NCBI RefSeq assembly: GCF_000473145.1
Contig: NZ_KI421500.1
Span: forward strand, 225 to 64,224
Reading direction: 5' to 3'
DNA from: Leisingera daeponensis DSM 23529
Lineage (GTDB): Bacteria > Pseudomonadota > Alphaproteobacteria > Rhodobacterales > Rhodobacteraceae
Length of the DNA stretch: 64,000 nucleotides
The notes below the pieces were generated by a model. The model was not told the origin of the DNA, did no database searches, and saw only the letters and a program-made list of their open reading frames with translations. Made by a program: the position numbers and the translations under genes. Positions 16,177-25,417 of the stretch are shown here, piece after piece (position 1 is the stretch's first letter; each line of letters begins with the position of its first letter).

Positions 16177-18210
16177 CTAGAAAAAGCTTGCCCCGGCGTC
16201 CTGCCAGTCGCTCAGCGTGATGCCTTGGAAAGTCACGGAGCAGCCATCCGCGAACGCAAACACCAGCCCGTCGTCCGTGTCCATTGCCTGTGCGGACCAG
16301 GTGTGCGGGCCGATGATTTTGGTCCTGTCGACCCCAAGCTCGAAGTCTGAAATCGTGTCCGCGCCCGTTTTCAGGGTGTTGAACACGAAACAGTCCGCGC
16401 CCGCACCGCCGGTCAGAACATCATTTCCCTTGCCGCCGGCCAGGGTGTCGTTTCCGGTGCCGCCTTCCAGGGTGTCGCGGCCTGATCCGCCCTTCAGAAC
16501 GTCGTTGTGGCTGCCGCCTGACAGGAAGTCGGCCGCGCCGCCTCCCTTGAGCCTGTCCGCGCCGCTGCCGCCGTCCAGGCAGTCGCTGCCCCGGTTTCCG
16601 GAGAGGATGTCCCTGCCGCCGCCCCCTTGCAGGTCGTCATCGCCGGACCTGCCGGAGAGGACATCCGCACCCTTGCGGCCAAAGATGAAATCCTGCCCGG
16701 AGTTGCCGCTGAGAACATCATCGCCGGCAGTGCCAGCGATCCTGTCCATTGCGGCAAAGGCATCTTTCTGCAGGTTCTGAACATCCGTATTGCGCAGGAT
16801 AACGTCAGACAGAGTCGTGTCCCAAAGCGCCTTCAGCTCGTCTGCCGGGATGCCTTCGCGGCCCTCGCTCCAGAACGGGTCGCCGTCGCGCAGCCGGGTG
16901 AACTGATCAATCATGACAAGCGAGAACGTCTGCCCCAGCAGCCCGCTGCCAAAGGCGTCCTCGGCCAGGCCGCCAATCCAGGCGTCCACCAGATCGGTAT
17001 CGCCATAAGCCTCTTCCAGCTTGGCGGCCAGCACCGCGTCGGAGGTAATGTCAGAGAAGCGTTCCGCGCGCGGCAGGCCCAGGGCCTCGCGCAGGTCATT
17101 ATAGCTGGCCACCCCCATGTCGCGCCCGCGCTGGATGTTCAGCGCCGCCAGATCCAGCCCGCCGGCGCCCGGCGGCCCGAACAGGAAGGAGCGCACGTCC
17201 TCCACCACTTGGGTGTCGATGGCTTCGGAAGTCTGGGTGGCCGCCCCGCGCAGGACGTTTTCGACCATGCCTGTCTGGCTGACCAGATGCGGCTGGAAAA
17301 ACGCATCGCGCAGCGCCAGAGGGTCCAGCTGGGTGCCGTTTTCGGTGACACGCTGCAGGTTGGCCGACAGCAGGGTGTGCCCGAGCCGGTAGACAGCGCT
17401 GGAGAATTCGATCGCAATCCCCGGATTCACATCCGGGTCATGGCCCTGGTAGGCGCCAAAGGCATTATCGCCCAGCAGGACCGGCAGAAACTCCTTGAAC
17501 GTGATGGCTTGCACCAGCGCCTCGACCCGGGCGCGGGCGGCCTCAAACAGCTGATCATCCGTCAGCGACGGATCCCTGTCCGCCAGCTCTTCGACCAGCC
17601 GGTTGTGTTCGCGGGTGAACAGGGTGTGCATCGAGGTCAGCGCGACGTTTTCTGCGGCGCGGACGTCACCGGTCAGGAATCCGTCGCCTTCGAGGTTCAG
17701 GAAATGATCCTCGGTCATCTTCAGTTTGCCGCCTTCGCCCCGCATCGCTGCGACCATCTCTGCGGTTGAGCCATAGATCATCGAGGCGTCGATGCAGGCG
17801 GTGATCTCATTGAGGAATTCCCCGTCGTGCTGTTCTACCCGGGTGAACGGAATGATGGCGTTTCCGGTGCCGAAGGGATCGAAGAAGGGATCGCCTGCCG
17901 GAACTTCAATATTCGCGCGGACGCCGCTTTCGGTGCCGGTCAGCGACAAGTCATGGTCCAGAAACTGGCCCCAGATCCAAAGGAAGTCAGACGCTCCGGC
18001 GGCGTTTGCCGTTTCCCCGGTCTGGGCGGACAGTATGTTTGACACTTCGCGCGGGTTCGGACGGTCTGCGCCCGCCATTTCGCCGTCCGGTCCCAGCCCG
18101 CTGCCCGCCAGCCTCAGCAGTTCGGTGCCGGTTGCGCCCCAGTCAGGATGGTCTGGATTTGCGGACGTGCCATCGGAGGGCCGTGCGGCCCCAATCTGTA
18201 AACTGGACAT
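16177..18210 (-). CDS. Secreted animal-type heme peroxidase with RTX calcium-binding repeats
   Basis: 677 aa. The ATG at 18210 is preferred because GGGGGA lies 7 bp upstream; a TTG at 18222 is in frame. Residues up to about 490 form an animal heme peroxidase domain with distal His in WGQFLDHDLSLT, EHNRL, and proximal His in VYRLGHTLLS. Residues about 490-620 are a run of roughly a dozen nonapeptides of GGxGxDxL type (GGSGRDTLEGGTGNDTLAGG). The C-terminus ends in SDWQDAGASFF. There is no N-terminal signal, so type I secretion through the repeat region is expected. Such enzymes oxidise halides or organics outside the cell. No transporter genes are adjacent. Confidence 0.85.
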   Translation of the reverse strand: MSSLQIGAARPSDGTSANPDHPDWGATGTELLRLAGSGLGPDGEMAGADRPNPREVSNILSAQTGETANAAGASDFLWIWGQFLDHDLSLTGTESGVRANIEVPAGDPFFDPFGTGNAIIPFTRVEQHDGEFLNEITACIDASMIYGSTAEMVAAMRGEGGKLKMTEDHFLNLEGDGFLTGDVRAAENVALTSMHTLFTREHNRLVEELADRDPSLTDDQLFEAARARVEALVQAITFKEFLPVLLGDNAFGAYQGHDPDVNPGIAIEFSSAVYRLGHTLLSANLQRVTENGTQLDPLALRDAFFQPHLVSQTGMVENVLRGAATQTSEAIDTQVVEDVRSFLFGPPGAGGLDLAALNIQRGRDMGVASYNDLREALGLPRAERFSDITSDAVLAAKLEEAYGDTDLVDAWIGGLAEDAFGSGLLGQTFSLVMIDQFTRLRDGDPFWSEGREGIPADELKALWDTTLSDVILRNTDVQNLQKDAFAAMDRIAGTAGDDVLSGNSGQDFIFGRKGADVLSGRSGDDDLQGGGGRDILSGNRGSDCLDGGSGADRLKGGGAADFLSGGSHNDVLKGGSGRDTLEGGTGNDTLAGGKGNDVLTGGAGADCFVFNTLKTGADTISDFELGVDRTKIIGPHTWSAQAMDTDDGLVFAFADGCSVTFQGITLSDWQDAGASFF

Positions 18211-18445
18211 GTGATCCCCCAATCACTCGTAAAAACACTGTCACCGGAAATGCCATCGCGCGGCCCGAAAGCGCTGTGCTACCTTGCCGCCGAACGCCGA
18301 TATCCCCCGCACATGCACCCGTGCGCGGACTGCAGGTTTCAGGTAGTGCTTCACGATTTCGTGTCAAACCGTGTGATCGCGTGAGTGCGCGGCGCGCGCG
18401 GATCACCGCTGCCACAGGGAAGCTGCTGCGCGGAGCGGGGGAGGG

Positions 18446-20827
18446 TCAGGCTTGCCTGGCCTGAAGCACGGCGTTTGCGGCGTCCGCGATGCCTGTCCAT
18501 TTGGCGATCTGACCCAGCAGTTCCTGCTTGCGCACGGGTTTGGACAGGAAGCCGACCATTCCCGCCGCGCGGCAGGCGGCCTCATCAGCGCTCAGCACAT
18601 TGGCGGTCAGGGCCAGGATCGGGCAGGGCGCGCGGCCGTTCTCCTGCTCCCACGCCCGCAGCCGCCGGGTCGCCTCCAGCCCGTCCATCACCGGCATCGA
18701 CATATCCATAAGCACCAGATCGAACGGCTGCGCCGCAAAGGTTTCAACCGCTTCCTGGCCGTTGCTGCAAATGGTCATCTGGATGCCGGACGGGCCGAGC
18801 ATTTTCTTCAGAACCAGCTGGTTGGTGCGGTTGTCCTCCGCCACCAGCAGCCGCAGGCGGCTGAACCCGGCAGCGGCCGGCGCGGCTGCCGCAGGCAGCG
18901 CGGCCGGGGCAGCAGGCTCGGCGCCGGGCCGCAGCGCGTCTTGCAGCATCCGCAGCAGCACCCGGTTGCGGGCAGGTTTCATCAGCACGTGCAAGGTCCG
19001 GCACTTTTTGAGCGCCTGATAGTCCGAGATCAGCCGGCTGCCGACGCAGAACACCACCGGCAGCTCCCGGCAGCCGGGCAGGCTGTGCAGCCGCTGGCAC
19101 AGCTGTCTGGCCTGTTCCAGCGGCACGCTGTTTTCCACCAGCACCAGATCCGGCTGCTGCTGACGGGCGGCCAGCGCTTCCACCTGCTCCAGCAGCTCTG
19201 CTGCGCCGGGCGGGACCATCGTTTCCGCCCCCCAGTACGCCAGCTGGCGCAGCCGCACATCGCGCGAAAACGGCAGATCGGCCACCACGGCAACCCGCTT
19301 CCCGGCCAGCGGCCTGGAAGGGGCCGGTGACGGAGCCGCAACCGGCAGCGTCAGGCACACGGTGAAGCAGGAACCCTTGCCGGCCTGCGAGACCACATCG
19401 ATGCGCCCGCCCATAGCCTGCGCCAGCCGCGAGGAGATGGCCAGCCCCAGACCGGTGCCCTCAAAGCGCCGGGCAGTTGTGCTTTCCACCTGCTCGAAGG
19501 CGTGGAAGATCTGGCCGATGCTGTCTTCGGGGATGCCAACGCCCGTGTCGCGGACGTCGATGCACAGCGGGATGTTGTGTCTGGGATCGTAATTGAGCGT
19601 GATGCTGATATGGCCTTCCAGAGTGAATTTGACGGCGTTGCCGACCAGGTTCATCAGGATCTGCCGCACCCGGCCGCTGTCGCCGATGAACTCCGGCGGC
19701 GTGTCCTCGGGGATGTCGATGCAGATTTCAACGCCCTTGGCCGTAGCGCTGGGCGACATCAGCGTGGCCACGTCATAAATCACATCGCGCAGGTTGAACG
19801 GCTGCTGCAGCATCTGCGCCTTGCCCGCTTCCAGCTTGGAAAAGTCCAGAATGTCATTGACGATGCGCAGCAGCGCCTCGGAAGAGGCGAGTATCGTGCT
19901 GGTGCAGGAGGTCTGCTCCGGGGTCAGCCGGGTTTCGTTCAGCACCTCAGCCATGCCCAGGACGCCGTTGATCGGCGTGCGGATTTCATGGCTCATGGTA
20001 GCCAGGAAACGGGATTTTGTCTCTGTGGCGGCCTCCGCGCGGGCCTTTTCCTGCTGCAGACGCTCGGCAATCCGCTTCTTTTCCTGCAGGCTCACGGCCA
20101 GCGTGTCGAGCGCCGCGAATACGGCGCGGATCTCGTCTTTGGCCGTTGGCGGGCCGGATTGCTCGCCGCTGGCCAGCCGCTGCAGCTTGGCGGCAGCCGA
20201 TTGGATCGCGGTTGAAATGGCGTGGGCCTTGCGCATCGAAAAAATCAGCGCCGCGGCCATGATCAGCGCGGTCCCGGTCAGCCCGAGCACAAAGATGCGG
20301 GACAGCGCCTGGTTGGTTGCCGCCACGGTCTGCTCTGCGTGCGCCACCGCAAGCGCCGTCACCAGCGCGGCTTGCCGGGTGACGGCTTCGCTGCTCATCA
20401 TCAGCGCGCTGAGCGTGGGGATCTCTTGTGCCGTTTTGATGCTGAGCAGAACCACTGCCATCTGGCACCACTCCGCCAGCGCCTGGTTCAGCGCTTCGGC
20501 CTCACCCCGGAGCAGCGCCGGCAGGGGCTGCTGCAGCAGGGCGCTCAGATCGCGGTTGATGACATTGAGATGCGCCTGGAATTCGCCGGCCACGTCCTCC
20601 TGCGGGATCAGCCGGGTCATCGCCAGCACGTCTTGGGCATAGGTCTGGGCGGCCGTGATGCCGGTGCTGACGCTGCTGGTGCGGCGGGTGACTTCCAGGG
20701 CGGCTTCCAGCACGGCGTCCTTGCGGCTGGACGCATAGACCGCCATGCCGCCGACCAGCAGCACGGCAAAAAGCGCCGCAACCGTAATGACAAGAACCGG
20801 CAGGACGATGGATCGCTTGATGATCAT
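18446..20827 (-). CDS. Membrane-bound hybrid sensor histidine kinase
   Basis: 793 aa. An N-terminal membrane segment (residues about 8-30) and a second near 180-200 flank a periplasmic helical sensor of about 150 residues. Then a HAMP-like linker and a HisKA box with SHEIRTPINGVLG (phospho-His), and HATPase with NLVGNAVKFT, DTGVGIPED and GTGLGLAIS. A degenerate receiver follows, then a C-terminal receiver with VAEDNRTNQL, DLVLMDMSMPVMDG (phospho-Asp) and FLSKPV. There is no output domain, so phosphotransfer to a separate partner is expected. It starts 25 bp after the cytochrome c peroxidase stop, so the two form an operon; the kinase may respond to peroxide, NO or respiration, but the signal is unknown. 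Confidence 0.9.
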   Translation of the reverse strand: MIIKRSIVLPVLVITVAALFAVLLVGGMAVYASSRKDAVLEAALEVTRRTSSVSTGITAAQTYAQDVLAMTRLIPQEDVAGEFQAHLNVINRDLSALLQQPLPALLRGEAEALNQALAEWCQMAVVLLSIKTAQEIPTLSALMMSSEAVTRQAALVTALAVAHAEQTVAATNQALSRIFVLGLTGTALIMAAALIFSMRKAHAISTAIQSAAAKLQRLASGEQSGPPTAKDEIRAVFAALDTLAVSLQEKKRIAERLQQEKARAEAATETKSRFLATMSHEIRTPINGVLGMAEVLNETRLTPEQTSCTSTILASSEALLRIVNDILDFSKLEAGKAQMLQQPFNLRDVIYDVATLMSPSATAKGVEICIDIPEDTPPEFIGDSGRVRQILMNLVGNAVKFTLEGHISITLNYDPRHNIPLCIDVRDTGVGIPEDSIGQIFHAFEQVESTTARRFEGTGLGLAISSRLAQAMGGRIDVVSQAGKGSCFTVCLTLPVAAPSPAPSRPLAGKRVAVVADLPFSRDVRLRQLAYWGAETMVPPGAAELLEQVEALAARQQQPDLVLVENSVPLEQARQLCQRLHSLPGCRELPVVFCVGSRLISDYQALKKCRTLHVLMKPARNRVLLRMLQDALRPGAEPAAPAALPAAAAPAAAGFSRLRLLVAEDNRTNQLVLKKMLGPSGIQMTICSNGQEAVETFAAQPFDLVLMDMSMPVMDGLEATRRLRAWEQENGRAPCPILALTANVLSADEAACRAAGMVGFLSKPVRKQELLGQIAKWTGIADAANAVLQARQA

Positions 20828-20852
20828 TAACGGATGCCTTCAGCCACACGCA

Positions 20853-21851
20853 TCAATTGGCCGGCAGGATCGGGGTGGGCACATTGGTTTCATTGTCCGT
20901 TAGTGTCTCAAGAAAGGCGATGAGGTCTGCGATGTCGCCCTCGCTGGCGGCAAACCCCGCGATGTCCGTTTGCCGCTCAACGCCCGCCGCGCCGCCATCG
21001 GCGTAATGGCGGAGGACCGCAGGCAGCGATGGCAGCGAGCCGTCGTGCATATAGGGCGCCCGCAAGGCGATGTTCCGCAGGCCCGGGGTCTTGAAGCGGA
21101 AGTACCCGGCGGGGGTTTGCGGTGACACGCCGCCGCTGCCCAGGTCCGAGGCGGGCAGGCCGATGTCGTGCATTTTGTTGTCGGTGAACATCCAGCCGGA
21201 ATGGCAGGACACGCAATTTGCCCGCCCGGTGAACAGCGCAAAGCCGCGCTTGGCGGCCTCCGGCACCGCAGTGTCATCCCCGCTGACCCAGCGGTCGAAA
21301 CCGGCAACCCCGCTGACAATGGTGCGCTGGTAGGTGGCGAGGGCGGTGAGGATGGTTTCCTTGCGGATGCCCTGGCCGGGAAACAGCCGCTCGAACCAGG
21401 CCTTGTATTCGGTCACAGCCGTCAGGCGGGCGGTAATGTCCTCAAAACTTGCGTTCATCTCATTTGGGGCGGTGATCGGCCCCACTGCCTGTTCCTCAAG
21501 GCTGGCCGCGCGCCCGTCCCAAAACAGCGGCGTGATCCAAGCAGCATTCAGGATCGTCGGCGCATGGCGGTGCACGGGGTTGTCGCCGGCGCCGATCGCC
21601 TTGGGTACCGGAGTTTCCCAGCCGAAAGAGGGGTTGTGGCAGCTGGAGCAGCTGATGTTCTGCGCCCCGGACAGGCGCGGGTCGAAGAACAGCATCTTGC
21701 CCAGGGTGGCAATTCCGCGGTCATAAGGCGCGTTGTCCGGAAACGGCACGGTATCCGGACGCCGGAACGCATCGAGCCCGGCGGGTTGCGCCAGGCTCTG
21801 GACGGCCCAAAACAGCAGCGGCACCACGGCGGCGGCAGCTTTCCACTGCAT
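20853..21851 (-). CDS. Di-heme cytochrome c peroxidase (CcpA/MauG family), periplasmic
   Basis: 332 aa, ATG at 21851 with GAGGAGG close upstream. A signal peptide (MQWKAAAAVVPLLFWAVQSLAQP) targets the periplasm. Two c-type heme sites: CSSCH near residue 68 and CVSCH near residue 214, with the family blocks LGKMLFFDPRLSG, TPGLRNIALRAPYMHDG and FLETLTDN. It reduces hydrogen peroxide with electrons from cytochromes, or is a MauG-like relative. It lies downstream of nnrS in the same direction (121-bp gap) and directly upstream of the hybrid kinase, so it may belong to the nitrosative/oxidative stress block. Confidence 0.88.
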   Translation of the reverse strand: MQWKAAAAVVPLLFWAVQSLAQPAGLDAFRRPDTVPFPDNAPYDRGIATLGKMLFFDPRLSGAQNISCSSCHNPSFGWETPVPKAIGAGDNPVHRHAPTILNAAWITPLFWDGRAASLEEQAVGPITAPNEMNASFEDITARLTAVTEYKAWFERLFPGQGIRKETILTALATYQRTIVSGVAGFDRWVSGDDTAVPEAAKRGFALFTGRANCVSCHSGWMFTDNKMHDIGLPASDLGSGGVSPQTPAGYFRFKTPGLRNIALRAPYMHDGSLPSLPAVLRHYADGGAAGVERQTDIAGFAASEGDIADLIAFLETLTDNETNVPTPILPAN

Positions 21852-21972
21852 TCAGGACCTCCTCTTGCAACCCATTCCTACCTATCTGGAATGGCAGCTT
21901 CTGAGAAGGCCGTTAATTTTACGTGAGCCATGCATGTTTGCTGCGGCAGAGGAGGCGGGCATCCGCCCGGTT

Positions 21973-23166
21973 TCATGGCTTGCCGGACACTTTCTTGGGG
22001 CCGATGCGCCGCGTGATCAGCCAGGGGGCGGTCTTCAGCACCATCAAAGCAAATCCTGCGGTCCACACCACGGCGGAAACCGTGATCCCGTCCCAGCCCG
22101 CGGCAAGCTCTGCACTGCCCGCAAGGCGCAGGGCGGCAGCACCCAGCAGCAGCATGAACGCAAGCGTAAGGGCCGGGCCAGCAACCAGCGGGCGGCCGCT
22201 GTGACCCATGGTGGCGCGCATCATTACCGCAAGGGTCATGCCGCCGATTGCGCCGATGCCCAGGATATGCGCCGCCGCCGCGGGCTGCAGCAGGCCGAAG
22301 GGCACGCCGCCCGCCGCGATCAGCCCCGCGGGCACCAGCGCATAAGCCAGGTGCAGCATCAGCAGCAGCGGATCCGGCAGGGTCGCAAGGCTGCGCCAGC
22401 GCGCCAGGCGCAGCAGGTGCAGCAGGCCCGCGGCCAGCAGGAGCGCACCGCTGGCGGCGGCCCAGGGCGCTGCGGTCCAGGCCACCAGCGCCGCCGCGCC
22501 AAAGACCAGCGTCACCGCATCGAACTTGCCAAAGGGCGCGGGCATTTTCGCAGCCCCCTGTTTCGCCAGCCAGTTGCGGGTGAAGCTGGGAATGATCCGC
22601 CCGCCGATCAGCATGATCAGAAAGATCAGAACCGCAATGCCCAGGCGGCGCGAGAGATCCGCCGCGCCTTCGGTCATCGCCTCAAGGTGGAAGCAAAGGT
22701 TGGCAAGGCCCAGCAGGGTGACCGGCACCAGAACCTTGAGGTTGCGCCAGTTTTCACCGGCAATGATCTCGCGCGCGATCATGGCGATGACGGCGGCCAG
22801 AAAGGCGCAGTCGACAACCAATACGCCCAACGCGGGAAGCCCCAGCAAGCCGGCCATCGCCAGCCGCCCCAGCAGCCACAGTCCGGAAAGCAGCGCCAGC
22901 GGCCAGCCGCGGGCAGGCATCCGCCCGGTCCAGTTCGGCACCGCAGTGAACAAAAAGCCCGCAACCACGGCGGCACCGTAGCCAAAGATCATCTCGTGAA
23001 TGTGCCAGTCTGTTGCCAGGAAAGGCCCGCTATACCCCAGGTCGCCGCGCCAGATCAGCAGCCAGGCAGGCACCGCCAGCAGGGCAAACAGGCAAGCACC
23101 CAGAAAGAACGGCCTGAAGCCGAAGGAGAAAAGAACAGGTCCGGTATATTCGGTTCGCGCAGCCAT
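21973..23166 (-). CDS. nnrS: NnrS family heme-copper membrane protein
   Basis: 397 aa from the ATG at 23166, preceded by a strong AAGGAGG. About 12 hydrophobic segments; family features include FSFGFRPFFLGA, TDWHIHEMIFGYGAAVVAGFLFTAVPNW, GGRIIPSFTRNWL and MMRATMGHSGRPL with conserved histidines. NnrS proteins protect cells from nitrosative stress during denitrification and are normally under NnrR control. The divergent NnrR-like gene lies 200 bp away, and norCBQD 2.6 kb away. Confidence 0.92.
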   Translation of the reverse strand: MAARTEYTGPVLFSFGFRPFFLGACLFALLAVPAWLLIWRGDLGYSGPFLATDWHIHEMIFGYGAAVVAGFLFTAVPNWTGRMPARGWPLALLSGLWLLGRLAMAGLLGLPALGVLVVDCAFLAAVIAMIAREIIAGENWRNLKVLVPVTLLGLANLCFHLEAMTEGAADLSRRLGIAVLIFLIMLIGGRIIPSFTRNWLAKQGAAKMPAPFGKFDAVTLVFGAAALVAWTAAPWAAASGALLLAAGLLHLLRLARWRSLATLPDPLLLMLHLAYALVPAGLIAAGGVPFGLLQPAAAAHILGIGAIGGMTLAVMMRATMGHSGRPLVAGPALTLAFMLLLGAAALRLAGSAELAAGWDGITVSAVVWTAGFALMVLKTAPWLITRRIGPKKVSGKP

Positions 23167-23195
23167 GGTGGCCTCCTTGCATCCGGTCAACGACG

Positions 23196-23226
23196 GGCGG
23201 GCGGCACTGGTCAGGTGCCGCCCGCC
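23196..23226. repeat. Perfect 12-bp inverted repeat between nnrS and the NnrR-like gene
   Basis: GGCGGGCGGCAC (23196-23207), a 7-nt loop, then GTGCCGCCCGCC (23215-23226). It lies 30 bp upstream of nnrS, inside its probable leader. There is no T run, so it is not an ordinary terminator in either direction; a regulatory fold or operator is possible. Confidence 0.6.
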
Positions 23227-23368
23227 GGTTCAGCGCAAGGGACGCAATCTTTCGCCGAACCCCGTGGATCAGCTCCGGCGGGCAGGATCGAGGGAGGCTT
23301 CCCCGGTTCCGGGTGCCGGTTTTTCCCGCACGGTTGTTTCCTCTGGCCTCACTATGCGATAACGGCGG

Positions 23369-24103
23369 GTGAACCTCTTTGTCCTTCAGCAAACTTGCGG
23401 TGCATTCTTGTCCAAGCTCGACGAAAGCCTTCTGACCGGGCTGCCGCCCTTCAGCCTCCTGGAGCGCGGCCAGATCCGCGAAATTCTCGACCAGGCGCTG
23501 CCCAAGCGCTATGACGAGGGCGCGGAGATTTTTCACGAAGGTCATGATGCCGAACGCTTCCACCTGCTGCTGGACGGCTACATCCGGGTGGTGAAAACCA
23601 CCGAGGGCGGCGAGCAGATCATCGCGCTGCATATTTCACCGGGCCAGCTGTTCGGCATCGCGCCTGCGCTGAACCGCGTCACCTATCCGGCCACCGCCAT
23701 CGCCGCCTCGGAATCGCTGGCGCTGTCCTGGCCGGCGCGGTTGTGGGGGGAGTTCACCGCCAAGTACCCGGGCTTTGCCACTGAAAGCTACAACACCCTG
23801 GGCCAGCGGCTTGGCGAGATGCAGACGCGGATCACCGAACTGGCCACGCAGGCGGTGGAACAGCGGGTGGCGGCAGCTCTTCTGCGGATGGTGACCCAGT
23901 CGGGCCGCAAGGTGGAGGAGGGGATCGAGATCGCCTTCCCCGTGACCCGCCGCAATATCTCTGAGATGACCGGCACCACGCTGCACACGGTCAGCCGCTT
24001 GCTGTCGGCCTGGGAGAAGGACGGCGTGGTGAAATCCACCCGCAAGTACATCGTGGTCACGGCTCCGCATAGGCTGGTGGTTTTGAGCGGGGCGCAGGGG
24101 TAG
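23369..24103 (+). CDS. nnrR: Crp/Fnr-family regulator of the NnrR/Dnr type
   Basis: Up to 244 aa from a GTG at 23369. Homologues I know begin near LDESLLTGLPPF, so a TTG at 23408 may be the true start. A cyclic-nucleotide-like beta barrel spans about residues 25-145, then a dimerisation helix and an HTH (RRNISEMTGTTLHTVSRLL). The recognition helix reads LHTVSR, where FNR has VETISR; that His for Glu change is typical of the NO-responsive Nnr/Dnr branch. There are no N-terminal cysteines for an iron-sulfur cluster. Divergent to nnrS and close to nor, it is the likely NO-responsive activator of both. The symbol is by family and context. Confidence 0.8.
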   Translation: MNLFVLQQTCGAFLSKLDESLLTGLPPFSLLERGQIREILDQALPKRYDEGAEIFHEGHDAERFHLLLDGYIRVVKTTEGGEQIIALHISPGQLFGIAPALNRVTYPATAIAASESLALSWPARLWGEFTAKYPGFATESYNTLGQRLGEMQTRITELATQAVEQRVAAALLRMVTQSGRKVEEGIEIAFPVTRRNISEMTGTTLHTVSRLLSAWEKDGVVKSTRKYIVVTAPHRLVVLSGAQG

Positions 24104-24326
24104 GAGCGGGGGGAGTAACTGGCGGGAGACCGGCCAGTGTTCCGCTGTCCGGCTTGTTGTTCCATCACGGACACAAAGCGGATCAGCCGGCGCGCTGCCA
24201 GGTTCCCCGGAGGCGCAAATATGCTCGCGCAACTGCTGCCGGGCCACTTGCAGCAGTTATTGCCGGCGCCGTCTGGCGACCCGGCTATGCGCGGTGTTCA
24301 GGACAATTGACCGTTCCGGGCCGGTC

Positions 24327-24527
24327 TCACTTGTCTTCGGAGTCCTTCAAGGGCGGGTTGCCGCGCTCATACTGAAGCCGAGAACGTCTCAGGCGCTCAA
24401 TTTTGTTGCGGCGCCTTTCGTTTTCGTCCTCCAGGATTTCACGCGCTGCGCGCGCGGTCTTCTCCATCGCCGTCTCCTTGCGGGTCAGGCCGGCAAGTTT
24501 CAATTCCTCAGTGTTAAGCTTGGACAT
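24327..24527 (-). CDS. Small charged hypothetical protein
   Basis: 66 aa from the ATG at 24527, preceded by AGGAGTG. Composition is strongly charged and helical (ARAAREILEDENERRRNKIERL), without cysteine or membrane segments. A longer frame to 24611 lacks a ribosome site. Small Arg/Glu-rich proteins of this sort are common and uncharacterised in Rhodobacteraceae. Function unknown. Confidence 0.6.
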   Translation of the reverse strand: MSKLNTEELKLAGLTRKETAMEKTARAAREILEDENERRRNKIERLRRSRLQYERGNPPLKDSEDK

Positions 24528-24662
24528 CTGTTCACTCCTGCGAGGCTGATTTTTGGAGACTTCGTTGGCGCGCGCGAAAGTCCGGTCAGGACCTTCTCCG
24601 GGAGGCGCCAAGGGGCCGATGGAAACGGCGCAGCTGCGGCGGCGCCGGTCATGCGTTGCAGG

Positions 24663-24920
24663 TTACGCGGCGGCGGGGAGGTCCGCTTGGAAACCGGCGG
24701 TGTTAACGGCCGAGAGGAATGCGTCACGGGCGGCGCCGACAGGCGCGAGACAGTCCATGGCTGCATCGATCTTTTCAATCGCAACATCTCTGTTGCGGTC
24801 GGAAACCGGCCAAGCTTTCTGCAGCCAGAAATGGGCTTGTTCGATTGTGGTGATTTTTCGGGTCCGGCCCTCGGAGGGCAGGAAAATGGTCATGGGAGTG
24901 CCCCAGGAAATTTCTATCAA
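24663..24920 (-). CDS. DUF982 domain protein
   Basis: 85 aa from a TTG at 24920; an ATG at 24893 is the alternative, but the longer form keeps the WGTPMTIFL strand that matches the start of the family. Family features: TTIEQAHFWL, the AWP motif and a C-terminal alanine-rich helix (GAARDAFLSAVNTAGF). DUF982 proteins are small alphaproteobacterial proteins of unknown function, often multicopy. No operon partner is obvious. Confidence 0.65.
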   Translation of the reverse strand: MIEISWGTPMTIFLPSEGRTRKITTIEQAHFWLQKAWPVSDRNRDVAIEKIDAAMDCLAPVGAARDAFLSAVNTAGFQADLPAAA

Positions 24921-24982
24921 GTTCTATCTTTCTGTGCTTTTTGGAAAACCGCGTCTGACAGACAATTTTGGCAGATGCGGGA

Positions 24983-25010
24983 AACGGGAGCATTGCAACA
25001 TGCTCCCGTT
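24983..25010 (-). terminator. Rho-independent-type terminator of the cold-shock gene
   Basis: AACGGGAGCAT (24983-24993) pairs perfectly with ATGCTCCCGTT (25000-25010) around a 6-nt loop. On the minus strand the stem ends in a short T run. It lies 24 bp past the csp stop. Confidence 0.7.
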
Positions 25011-25033
25011 AGAGGTCTCAGGCCGTCAGCAGC

Positions 25034-25240
25034 TTATGCGAGGGCAAGATTGCTGGCGGACTCGCGTCCGTCGCGGCCGCTTTCGATGTCGAAAGTCACG
25101 GCCTGGCCGTCGTCAAGCTGCTGGATGCCAGCGCGTTCCAAGGCGGAAATGTGGACAAAAATGTCCCGCGATCCGTGCTCGGGCGCGATGAAACCAAAAC
25201 CTTTTTGAGAATTGAACCATTTCACGGTGCCATTGGCCAT
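25034..25240 (-). CDS. cspA: Cold-shock domain protein (CspA family)
   Basis: 68 aa, ATG at 25240 with AAAAGGAG upstream. RNP1 is KGFGFIAPE and RNP2 is DIFVHISAL; the start [16 protein letters not shown] is the family signature. It is a single-stranded nucleic acid chaperone of full family length. It ends in a clear terminator and appears monocistronic. The symbol is by family only; it need not be cold-induced. Confidence 0.95.
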   Translation of the reverse strand: MANGTVKWFNSQKGFGFIAPEHGSRDIFVHISALERAGIQQLDDGQAVTFDIESGRDGRESASNLALA

Positions 25241-25417
25241 CGTGTCGTCTCCTTTTGAAATGCTATCCGCAACACGCGATAGCCCGGCCCAGTGTCAACA
25301 TCGGAACAACTGGGGCCGTTAGGAAACAGAAGGTCGTAGGAAGCGCTTTGCTCCACCAAGGTGGGGTATGCGACTCGCGATTGCAAGGGACCATCAGTGA
25401 TATCTTCAAAATAGTTT

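Noticed and set aside
23177..23190. FNR-like site TTGACCGGATGCAA upstream of nnrS
   Set aside because: Its centre is only about 17 bp from the nnrS ATG and it touches the ribosome site, so it cannot work as a normal activator site for nnrS; it is probably a chance match.
23379..23392. FNR-like TTGTCCTTCAGCAA near the start of the regulator gene
   Set aside because: Only the TTG and CAA ends match, and it lies inside the probable 5' coding region or leader of the regulator; too weak to call.
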